Assembly (NCBI GenBank): GCA_021801545.1
Contig: JAJYXX010000042.1
Location: 1 to 10,002, forward strand
Source of the DNA: Chloroflexota bacterium
GTDB lineage: Bacteria > Chloroflexota > Limnocylindria > Limnocylindrales > CSP1-4
DNA: 10,002 nucleotides
Reading direction: 5' to 3'
Positions 1-5,579 of the stretch are shown here, in pieces. The notes under the pieces are model-generated. The model was given only the letters and a program-made list of their open reading frames with translations, was not told where the DNA came from and ran no database searches. Within the stretch, counting starts at the first letter, position 1. The number at the start of each line of letters is the position of its first letter. Both the position numbers and the translations under genes were made by a program.

Positions 1-206
1 GGGCGAAGAAAGAACGCGGTGGGGGATCGCACGGCTCGTCGGCGACGCCCGGCGCCAGGAAGGACGGCGAACGGACCGGGAGCGGATCGGGTGGCGAGTC
101 GGGCAGCGGCTCAGGTGCGGCCGCAGGTGCCAGCGCGACGGGCGAACGAGGGTCAGGCAGCGGCTCGGGCGGCACGGCGACTTCCGGCGGCTCCGAGAAG
201 GACTGA
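1..206 (+). CDS. C-terminal end of an unidentified protein with a Gly/Ser-rich tail (partial)
   Basis: The frame whose codons begin at base 3 is open from the window edge to the TGA at 204-206 and encodes about 67 residues. It begins AKKERGGGSHGSS and continues as Gly/Ser/Ala/Thr-rich sequence with scattered Glu, Arg and Lys, ending TSGGSEKD. This is a disordered hydrophilic tail; no folded domain is visible. Small FmdB-type zinc-ribbon proteins of Chloroflexota and Actinobacteria often end in such Ser/Gly/Lys tails, and the KKERGG start of the tail would suit one, but the diagnostic cysteines would lie outside the window, so this identity is only a guess. The stop lies two bases before the ATG of the next gene, suggesting co-transcription and translational coupling. 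The overlapping frame that opens at base 19 is Arg/Ala/Pro-rich and looks like a shadow. Confidence is for a real coding tail, not for its identity. Confidence 0.55.
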   Translation, partial: AKKERGGGSHGSSATPGARKDGERTGSGSGGESGSGSGAAAGASATGERGSGSGSGGTATSGGSEKD

Positions 207-208
207 CG

Positions 209-451
209 ATGCCCGGCTCCGCGGCCGATTGGATCAGCCTCGAGGAAGCGGCAGAGATTCTCGCCGCGGCGAACATCCGCTTCCGGCCGGCGACGATCGG
301 TGGCTGGGCTCGATCGGGGCGACTCCAGAGCATCAAGCTCGGTGGCCGCCGGTTCGTGCGGCGGGGCGAAGTGAAGGCGCTCGTCACGCCTCCCCGTCGG
401 GTGAAGGCCGACGATCTCCAGCCGGGCCTGTTCGAGGAGTGGCGGGGCTGA
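209..451 (+). CDS. Small helix-turn-helix (excisionase/MerR-like, HTH_17) DNA-binding protein
   Basis: An 80-residue protein. Residues about 8-58 have the shape of an HTH_17/excisionase-type winged helix: WISLEEAAEILA (helix 1), then RPATIGGWARSGRLQSIKLGGRRFV (helix 2, the wing entry and the basic 'GRRFV' strand), followed by RRGEVKALV. In this family the fold binds short DNA sites, either as an excisionase for a mobile element or as a small transcription regulator. The tail (PRRVKADDLQPGLFEEWRG) is outside the domain and ends in an acidic/aromatic stretch of unknown use. The ATG is preceded by a good ribosome site, AGAAGGA at 196-202. It sits 2 bases after the upstream gene and 4 before the YihY gene. 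No integrase or phage gene is visible, so a host regulator is more likely than an excisionase. Confidence 0.8.
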   Translation: MPGSAADWISLEEAAEILAAANIRFRPATIGGWARSGRLQSIKLGGRRFVRRGEVKALVTPPRRVKADDLQPGLFEEWRG

Positions 452-455
452 CCCG

Positions 456-1421
456 GTGACGGTGGAGCGGCGCGATCCGGGGCGCCCGTCCGCCGATCGA
501 ACGCCCGGGACCGACAGCCGAGGGTCCGCTGGCGCGGCGATCGGCGGGGGTGCGCTCGGGCGCTGGGTCCGGAACGGCCCTCGGCGGCTGGCCGGCCGGC
601 CGCCGATCTCGAGGCTGAAGGTCGTCCTCGACACATATGCTGCCGTCGGCGGCGGACTCCTCGCGTCCGGTCTCGCCTTCGGCGCCCTGTTCGCCCTCAT
701 CCCGGCCGCCCTGCTCGTCGTCGGCGTGGCGGGGCTGTTCGTCTCCGATCCGCAGGTGCGGGTCGACGTCGTGCGCGAGATCGCCGGCCGGATCCCGCCT
801 CTGGAGAGCTACGTTGCGGTCGCCCTCGACCAGATCGCGGCCGGGGCGGCCGGCCTCTCGCTCATCGGCCTGGTTGGCCTTGCCTGGACCGCCGCCCGGT
901 TCTATGGCCAGCTCGACGAGGCGTTCGCGCTCGTCTTCCGCAGTCCGGGGCGGCGAGGGTTCCTCGAGCGGACGGTGCGCGCGCTCGTTGCGGTCGGTCT
1001 GATCTGTGCGCTCTACGTCGTGCTCGTCTGGGTCAGCATCCTGGTCGCCCACGCGCCGAGCGAGTTGGTGGACGCAATCGGCGGCGTCCGGCGGTTGCGT
1101 GGTCCGCTCGTCGGGTTTGCGATCGCCGCCCTCATCGTAGCGCTCGTCTACCGAATTGTGCCGACCCAACGTGTGCCGTGGCGGGCGATCAGCCTGCCGG
1201 CCGTGATCGTGGCCTTCCTTGAGGAGCTTCTGACCGGGTCCTACGTGCTGATCGCGCCCCTGCTGGCCTCACCGGCGGTCTTCGGGCCGTTCGTCACCGC
1301 CTTCGCGACTCTCGTCTGGCTGTCGTGGACGTTCCAGCTGCTGTTGCTGGGCGCTGCCTGGATTCGCGTCCGAACAGATGGTTCGGGCGTGGACGCCGGA
1401 GTGTCGACCGCGGACGACTGA
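456..1421 (+). CDS. YihY/BrkB family inner-membrane protein
   Basis: A 321-residue membrane protein. After an Arg/Pro/Gly-rich, probably cytoplasmic N-terminus (about 1-55) there are about six hydrophobic segments, roughly at 65-95, 128-148, 173-199, 216-236, 243-268 and 277-304. The order and local motifs fit the YihY/BrkB family: an early long helix with LAFGALFALIPAALLVVGVAGL, the AWTAARFYGQLDEAF segment after the second helix, the 'YRIVPTQRVPWRAISLPAV' linker, and a final 'VWLSWTFQLLLLGAAW' helix. The family is widespread but its function is unsettled; the old name 'ribonuclease BN' is a misassignment. The start chosen is GTG at 456, four bases after the previous stop; an in-frame GTG at 462 is nearly as good. 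A GAGGAG lies at 434-439 and GGCGGGG at 441-447. The gene ends convergently with the next gene. Confidence 0.88.
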   Translation: MTVERRDPGRPSADRTPGTDSRGSAGAAIGGGALGRWVRNGPRRLAGRPPISRLKVVLDTYAAVGGGLLASGLAFGALFALIPAALLVVGVAGLFVSDPQVRVDVVREIAGRIPPLESYVAVALDQIAAGAAGLSLIGLVGLAWTAARFYGQLDEAFALVFRSPGRRGFLERTVRALVAVGLICALYVVLVWVSILVAHAPSELVDAIGGVRRLRGPLVGFAIAALIVALVYRIVPTQRVPWRAISLPAVIVAFLEELLTGSYVLIAPLLASPAVFGPFVTAFATLVWLSWTFQLLLLGAAWIRVRTDGSGVDAGVSTADD

Positions 1422-1423
1422 CG

Positions 1424-1439
1424 GCCGGGGCTTGCCGGC
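1424..1439. terminator. Small hairpin between convergent genes
   Basis: GCCGG at 1424-1428 and CCGGC at 1435-1439 form a 5-base-pair stem with a 6-base loop. It fills most of the 18-base gap between the stops of the YihY gene (1419-1421) and the minus-strand zinc-ribbon gene (1440-1442), where a bidirectional terminator would be expected. There is no T-tract on either side, and short GC palindromes are common in this composition, so the role is uncertain. Confidence 0.3.
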
Positions 1440-2663
1440 TCAGCCCTGGCGGGTTCCACAACGGCGGCAGAAGCGCGCCGTTGCCGAGAGCGGTAGCCCG
1501 CAGCTGACGCACGCCTGAACGCCCGAGCCGGGGCGGTTCAGCACGTCGCGGCTGGAGGCCGCCCAGAGGGCATCGGCGGCAGCGGGGGGCGGGGAAGCGA
1601 ACGCCGCCGCAGCAGCCGGCGGGGCGGGTGGCGAGGGCCACGCGACAGGTGCCGGCGGGGTCGCCGGGCCTGCTTCGGGTGCCGTGTCCGGAGCGACGAT
1701 CCGCCAGACCGGGGTCTCGATGCGATCGACCGGTGTGGCAGCGAGCTCGACCGGCGTCGCCGCGGCCTCGCCCGCGGGCTCATCAGCCGTCGACTCCGCC
1801 GTCGCCTCGGCCGCGGCAGGGAGGTCGGCGGCCGGAGCAGGGAGGTCGGCGGCCGGAGTCGCAGCGGCCTGGCCGTGCTCCCGTGCCGGGCGGAAGCGGG
1901 CGAACAGCGAGGTCGTGCGAGCGATCGCGCCGGCCGCTCGCTCTGCGACCGTCTCTTCGTGAATCGGGGAAGCCGGCGGTGCCGCTGATGCCGCGACTGC
2001 CGGCGGCTCGCCGGGCGTCCCGGGAGCGAGCTCGGGGACCTGGCCGGAAACTGGCTCGCCAACCGTCAGCTCGGCCGGGGCGTCGATCGTCGGGACCGCC
2101 GGCGCGGGCGCCACGGTCGCGGGCGTGATCGTTTCGGGGAGCGATCCGGAAGCGCCTGCGTCGGCGAGCGTGGGGGTCTCGCGGCGGAGGTCGATCGTCG
2201 GCCAAGCCGACGCCGCGATCGTCGGCGGTTCGAGGCCGTTGCCCGTGGCGTGGCCACCGCCGTCGGCCATGCTCCCGGCGAGTTCGGCCGGCCGGAGTGG
2301 CGGTGCCGCGACGACCGGAAACGGGCCGGCCAGGCGTTCGGCCCGGAGGTCCGGGCCGCAGGTGAGGCAGCGCCCCTCGATCTCGTTCCAGCAGTTCGAA
2401 CAGGTGTACTGGCGGCAGCTCATGCAGAAGTTGAACGTCTTGTGGAAGGCGTCCAGCTGCTGGGCCGAGATCTCCCGTTGCTCCTCGCTCCGCGCCGCGG
2501 CCAGGGCCTCGTCGAGCGTCGTCTCGTCGCTCAGGACATAGTTCCTGAAACCCCTGGTGAGGATCTTCAGTTTCGTCAGCGGGCGGGCCTTCGGGGTGAC
2601 GGCCTCGAAGGTGTAGCGCGTGCCGCAGCGCTCGCAGAACGATTCGGTCAGGATCTCGGGCAT
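1440..2663 (-). CDS. Multi-zinc-ribbon protein with long Ala/Pro linker (hypothetical)
   Basis: A 407-residue protein starting at ATG 2663 (MPEILTESFCERCG). The frame stays open about 66 codons upstream, but that part is Pro/Gly/Arg-rich, contains a good -10 element and looks non-coding. Cysteines form clusters: C10-x2-C13; C80, C83, C88, C91, C99, C102 in FNFCMSCRQYTCSNCW and GRCLTC; and a separate C-terminal ribbon C385-x2-C388 ... C399-x2-C402 (ACVSCG and FCRRCG), typical of the zinc-ribbon fold. Residues 20-75 look helical and charged. Residues about 115-375 are Ala/Pro/Thr-rich and probably disordered. No catalytic motif or membrane segment is seen. Such ribbons usually bind zinc and mediate protein or nucleic-acid contacts. 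A related N-terminal block occurs in Chloroflexota hypothetical proteins as far as I recall; the function is unknown. The upstream GGGGACAC is a weak ribosome site. Confidence 0.8.
   Translation of the reverse strand: MPEILTESFCERCGTRYTFEAVTPKARPLTKLKILTRGFRNYVLSDETTLDEALAAARSEEQREISAQQLDAFHKTFNFCMSCRQYTCSNCWNEIEGRCLTCGPDLRAERLAGPFPVVAAPPLRPAELAGSMADGGGHATGNGLEPPTIAASAWPTIDLRRETPTLADAGASGSLPETITPATVAPAPAVPTIDAPAELTVGEPVSGQVPELAPGTPGEPPAVAASAAPPASPIHEETVAERAAGAIARTTSLFARFRPAREHGQAAATPAADLPAPAADLPAAAEATAESTADEPAGEAAATPVELAATPVDRIETPVWRIVAPDTAPEAGPATPPAPVAWPSPPAPPAAAAAFASPPPAAADALWAASSRDVLNRPGSGVQACVSCGLPLSATARFCRRCGTRQG
1816..1857 (-). repeat. Two perfect 21-base tandem repeats inside the linker of the zinc-ribbon gene
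   Basis: Bases 1816-1836 and 1837-1857 are identical 21-mers. On the minus strand they encode a seven-residue unit giving ADLPAPAADLPAAA at residues about 272-284. Being exactly seven codons, the duplication keeps the frame, which fits slippage in a disordered linker. Confidence 0.85.
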
Positions 2664-2701
2664 CGTGTCCCCGGTTGGTCGCGAGTCCCGTTCGGTGCCA
2701 C

Positions 2702-2716
2702 CTCCCGAACCGGGAG
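2702..2716. promoter_or_regulatory. Perfect palindrome at the predicted transcription start of the zinc-ribbon gene
   Basis: CTCCCG-AAC-CGGGAG, a 6+6 perfect inverted repeat, lies 3 bases downstream of the -10 element on the minus strand, so it would cover the transcription start. It could be an operator or a small hairpin at the 5' end of the message. It is short and GC-rich, so chance is possible. Confidence 0.3.
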
Positions 2717-2719
2717 AGA

Positions 2720-2747
2720 AGTATAGACGAGGGTGACCAGCCGTCCC
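2720..2747 (-). promoter_or_regulatory. Candidate promoter of the zinc-ribbon gene
   Basis: On the minus strand TATACT (2725-2720) is a near-consensus -10 hexamer in a very GC-rich region. GGGACG (2747-2742) lies 16 bases upstream and matches only the GAC core of TTGACA, so the -35 is weak. The predicted start near 2713 leaves about 50 bases of leader before the ATG at 2663. This also argues against any start further upstream in the open frame. Confidence 0.5.
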
Positions 2748-2777
2748 CGGGAGCCGCAGGTACCGGCCCCGGGGTCG

Positions 2778-2791
2778 CGATGGTCCCATCG
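2778..2791. promoter_or_regulatory. Second palindrome in the divergent intergenic region
   Basis: CGATGG-TC-CCATCG, perfect 6+6, sits between the divergent zinc-ribbon gene (start 2663) and the small membrane protein gene (start 2915). It could bind a dimeric regulator; nothing more can be said from one site. Confidence 0.25.
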
Positions 2792-2914
2792 GGCCAGGAG
2801 GTCCCCGGCTCCGGCAGCTGATCGGGTGCGCGCGGTCCGATCTGGGGTACCGTTCACACATGACCGAGGCAGCGGACCCGACATGAGCAAGCCGCTGACG
2901 CCCGGCGGGCGCGG

Positions 2915-3115
2915 ATGACGGGCCCGGATCGTCCCCGCCGGCGACCGCTCATCGAGCGTCTCGGGATGGCCGCGATCGCGCTCGTGCTGGCGTTGCTCTT
3001 CGGGGCGGTCGCGGTGGCGGCGTTCAGCGGCGGTGAGCCGTTCCTGGGGGTCATGGGTGCCATCGGTTGCCTGATGACGCTGTGGGTCGGGGCACTCACC
3101 CTCGTCCGGGGCTGA
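2915..3115 (+). CDS. Small two-helix membrane protein (hypothetical)
   Basis: A 66-residue protein. A basic N-terminus (MTGPDRPRRRPLIERLG) is followed by a hydrophobic stretch at about 18-38 (MAAIALVLALLFGAVAVAAF), a short SGGEPFLG turn and a second hydrophobic stretch at about 46-65 ending LVRG. The positive-inside rule places both ends in the cytoplasm as a hairpin. No family recognised. The ATG overlaps the stop of a preceding 11-codon frame (ATGA at 2915-2918). No clear Shine-Dalgarno is seen; GGCGGGCGCGG directly upstream is G-rich only. It is separated from the MoxR gene by 150 bases with a hairpin, so it is probably its own unit. It lacks recognised homology, but the topology and codon use support a real gene. 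Confidence 0.6.
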   Translation: MTGPDRPRRRPLIERLGMAAIALVLALLFGAVAVAAFSGGEPFLGVMGAIGCLMTLWVGALTLVRG

Positions 3116-3118
3116 TCG

Positions 3119-3148
3119 CTGTCGCCGGACCCGCCCGGCCGGCGACGG
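3119..3148 (+). terminator. Strong GC hairpin after the small membrane protein gene
   Basis: GTCGCCGG (3121-3128) pairs perfectly with CCGGCGAC (3139-3146) around a 10-base loop, and one wobble plus one GC pair can extend it outward. It begins only a few bases after the stop at 3113-3115. There is no T-run after it (GGGGGCG follows), so it is not a classic intrinsic terminator, but its place at the gene end favours a termination or message-stabilising role. Confidence 0.4.
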
Positions 3149-3155
3149 GGGCGTC

Positions 3156-3186
3156 GGAAACCACATTCGCCGCCGGGACGTACTAT
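3156..3186 (+). promoter_or_regulatory. Candidate promoter for the MoxR-DUF58-transglutaminase operon
   Basis: TACTAT at 3181-3186 resembles a housekeeping -10 and is one of few AT-rich hexamers in the gap. GGAAAC at 3156-3161 followed after 17 bases by CGTA at 3179-3182 also resembles the GGAAC/CGT pattern of envelope-stress ECF sigma promoters, which would suit an envelope operon. Either reading leaves a leader of about 70-75 bases before the ATG at 3266. The two readings overlap and cannot be separated by eye. Confidence 0.35.
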
Positions 3187-3265
3187 CGGTCCACAGGGTG
3201 CCGGCACCGGGTCGGCCGCCCTCCGCACGCACCGTGACCCGCACGGTCGCCAGCCCGGGGGAAGC

Positions 3266-4282
3266 ATGACGAAGATCCAGGAGTCGGGCGACCGGGTCGT
3301 CGCCAACGTCGAGCGCGTCATCGTCGGCAAGCACAGCGAAGTCCGGCTGGCGCTCGTTGGGCTGCTCTGTCGGGGCCACCTTCTGATCGAGGACGTCCCC
3401 GGCACCGGCAAGACGGTTCTCGCCAAGGCGATCGCCAGGAGCCTCGGCTGCTCGTTCCGGCGGATCCAGTTCACGCCGGATCTGCTGCCCTCGGACGTGA
3501 CCGGCCTCTCGATCTTCAACCAGAAGACCCACGAGTTCGAGTTCCGGCCCGGCCCGATCATGGCCCAGATCGTGCTCGCCGACGAGATCAACCGGGCGAC
3601 GCCGAAGACGCAGTCGGCGCTCCTCGAGTGCATGGAGGAGCGCCAGGCGACGGTCGACGGGGTGACCCACCCGATGCCGGAGCCGTTCCTCGTCATCGCC
3701 ACCCAGAACCCGATCGAGTACGAGGGGACGTTCGCCCTGCCCGAGGCCCAGCTCGACCGCTTCATGCTTCGCCTCAGGCTCGGCTACCCCCAACCGCTCG
3801 AGGAGATCGTCATCCTCGACGAGCAGAAGCGCGGTCACCCCCTCGACGAGATCGGCGAGGTCTGCACGATCGAGGAGCTCCGCCTGCTCCAGGCCGCCGT
3901 CCGGGAGGTCTACGTCGATTCGAGCGTGAGCGACTACATCGTCCGGCTCGTGAACGCGACGCGCAGCCATCCGGACGTCTACCTCGGGGCATCGCCGCGC
4001 GGCTCGATTGCGCTCTACCGGGCGGGCCAGGCGCTGGCGGCCCTCCTGGGGCGCGACTACGTGATCCCCGACGACGTGAAAGCCCTCGCCGAGCCGGCGC
4101 TTGCCCACCGCCTGATCATCAAGACCGCGGCCTCCGTCCACGACGTCCACCCCGGCCAGGTGATCCGCGAGCTCCTCGACACGGTTCCGATTGAGCCGCC
4201 GCGCCCGACGACCGCGCCGGGCGCGCCGCGCGACATCGGGGCGGGTCTGAGCAGCATCAGGGATCGCGGGGCGGCCTCGTAG
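3266..4282 (+). CDS. MoxR-family AAA+ ATPase
   Basis: A 338-residue cytoplasmic AAA+ ATPase of normal MoxR length. Seen: Walker A in IEDVPGTGKTVLAKAIA (residues 41-57), the family's QFTPDLLPSDVTG and FEFRPGPI segments, Walker B IVLADEINRA (102-111) followed by PKTQSALLECMEERQ, sensor 1 TQNPIEYEGTF (146-156), the arginine-finger region LDRF (163-166) and sensor 2 GASPRG (241-246), with an AAA-lid at the C-terminus. The last 30 residues are Pro/Gly-rich. MoxR ATPases act as chaperones that assemble or activate partner proteins, commonly encoded beside DUF58 and VWA or transglutaminase proteins. The ATG has a strong ribosome site, GGGGGAAG at 3257-3264. It is the first gene of the operon, with 49 bases before the DUF58 gene. 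The exact client is unknown; the neighbouring DUF58 protein is the natural candidate. Confidence 0.95.
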   Translation: MTKIQESGDRVVANVERVIVGKHSEVRLALVGLLCRGHLLIEDVPGTGKTVLAKAIARSLGCSFRRIQFTPDLLPSDVTGLSIFNQKTHEFEFRPGPIMAQIVLADEINRATPKTQSALLECMEERQATVDGVTHPMPEPFLVIATQNPIEYEGTFALPEAQLDRFMLRLRLGYPQPLEEIVILDEQKRGHPLDEIGEVCTIEELRLLQAAVREVYVDSSVSDYIVRLVNATRSHPDVYLGASPRGSIALYRAGQALAALLGRDYVIPDDVKALAEPALAHRLIIKTAASVHDVHPGQVIRELLDTVPIEPPRPTTAPGAPRDIGAGLSSIRDRGAAS

Positions 4283-4331
4283 CGGCCTCATGGTGATCGG
4301 CGGCTCGACGGTGAGCAAGGAGCCCTGAGCG

Positions 4332-5579
4332 ATGGTCCGGCGCCTCGAGGTCGGGTTCGTCGGTGGGGTGCTGCTCGTCGCCGCCTTCTCGACCGGCTAC
4401 TCGTTCCTCTTCTACCTCGTCTACCTGGTGGCGGTCGTCGTCGGGGGGAGCTACGTCCTGACCCGGCTCGGGCTGACCGACCTCGAGGCCGGTTACGCGG
4501 TGAACCGCCTCTACGGCCACGTCGGCGAACAGCTCAAGGTGACGTACACGGTGCGCCAGGCGAGCCGGCTGCCGAAACCGTGGCTCGAGATCCACAACTC
4601 GACGAACCTGCCGGGTGGGTTGCCCGGCAGGGCGATCGCCCTGGGACCGCGCGGGGAGCGTTCGTGGCTCGTCCGGCTGCCGCTCTCGCGGCGCGGCCAT
4701 TTCCGGATCGAGCCGCTCGTCATCCGGACCGGCGACCCGTTCGGCTTCTTCGAGGCCTCGGCGACGGTCGGTCATCCGGTCACCCTCGTCGTCTACCCGC
4801 GGATCGAGCGGCTGCCCTTCTGGCGCCTGCCGGCCGCGAACGTCGAGGGCTCGCATGCCACCCCGGTGCGGACGCTCCAGACGACGCCGCTGGCAACGAC
4901 CGTCCGACCGTGGGCGCCGGGCGACGGCTTCAACCGGATCCACTGGAAGACGACCGCCCGCCACGGCGAGATCCAGGTCAAGGAGTTCGACCTCGAGCAG
5001 ACGGCCGATGTCTGGATCTTCCTTGACCTCGAGCGCTCGATCCAGGCCGGCCGGGGCGACGACTCGACGGCCGAGGTCGGGGTCCGTGTCACCGCCTCGA
5101 TCGCCGATCGCGCGATCGCCGAGAACCGGGCCGTCGGCGTCACGGTGAGCAGTCATCGGGCTACGGTCCTGCCGGCCGACCGGGGCGGCCGTCAGCACCT
5201 GAAGATCATGCAGCTGCTGGCCGCAGTCGAGGCCGACGGCAGCGCCCCATTGGCTGAGACGCTGATCTCCACTCTGCCGCGGTTGCGGCGCGGGATGACC
5301 GCCGTGATCATCACGCCTTCCGCCTCGCGCGACTGGGTCCGCCTCCTCTCCACCCTTCGCCCCCGGGGTGTCGGCTGCGTCGTCGTCGCTCTCGACGCCC
5401 ATTCGTTCGCCTTCCGGGCCCGCGAGCGGGACCGGTCACGGGATGTCGGCCCGGTCGACGATCCGGACGCGGAGGCGGCGAGCCGGATGAGGGCGCTCTC
5501 CCACGCCCTCGCCGAGTACGAGATCAAGACGCACGTCGTGACCGCCGGCCGGCCGCTCGCCGAGGCGCTCGCCGGATGA
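4332..5579 (+). CDS. DUF58 domain-containing membrane-anchored protein
   Basis: A 415-residue protein. Two hydrophobic stretches at about 8-20 and 24-44 form a membrane hairpin at the N-terminus. A beta-rich middle follows (YTVRQASRLPKPWLEIHN and the RRGHFRIEPLVIRTGDPFGFF segment at 120-140, both typical of DUF58 proteins). The DUF58 signature is at 191-220: VRPWAPGDGFNRIHWKTTAR then VKEFDLE. After it comes a domain with VWIFLDLE (227-234), resembling the first strand of a von Willebrand A fold but without an obvious full DxSxS metal site. In this family the protein is a partner of the MoxR ATPase encoded just upstream. Ribosome site AAGGAG at 4317-4322. The stop overlaps the next start as ATGA, so translation is probably coupled. 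The biochemical role of DUF58 is unproven. Confidence 0.93.
   Translation: MVRRLEVGFVGGVLLVAAFSTGYSFLFYLVYLVAVVVGGSYVLTRLGLTDLEAGYAVNRLYGHVGEQLKVTYTVRQASRLPKPWLEIHNSTNLPGGLPGRAIALGPRGERSWLVRLPLSRRGHFRIEPLVIRTGDPFGFFEASATVGHPVTLVVYPRIERLPFWRLPAANVEGSHATPVRTLQTTPLATTVRPWAPGDGFNRIHWKTTARHGEIQVKEFDLEQTADVWIFLDLERSIQAGRGDDSTAEVGVRVTASIADRAIAENRAVGVTVSSHRATVLPADRGGRQHLKIMQLLAAVEADGSAPLAETLISTLPRLRRGMTAVIITPSASRDWVRLLSTLRPRGVGCVVVALDAHSFAFRARERDRSRDVGPVDDPDAEAASRMRALSHALAEYEIKTHVVTAGRPLAEALAG

Noticed and set aside
384..1169. 261-codon minus-strand frame over the YihY gene
   Set aside because: Antisense to a good membrane protein; highly charged shadow sequence.
2664..2861. N-terminal extension of the zinc-ribbon protein to 2861
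   Set aside because: The added part is Pro/Gly/Arg-rich and overlaps the -10 element and palindromes; the block after ATG 2663 looks like the true start.
2648..4318. 556-codon minus-strand open frame across the small membrane protein gene and the MoxR gene
   Set aside because: It lies antisense to a well-supported AAA+ ATPase, is Arg/Asp/Glu-rich and has no family motif; long antisense frames are usual at this GC content.
4257..5402. 381-codon minus-strand open frame over the DUF58 gene
   Set aside because: Antisense shadow of DUF58 with low-complexity Arg/Asp/Pro composition and no recognisable domain.
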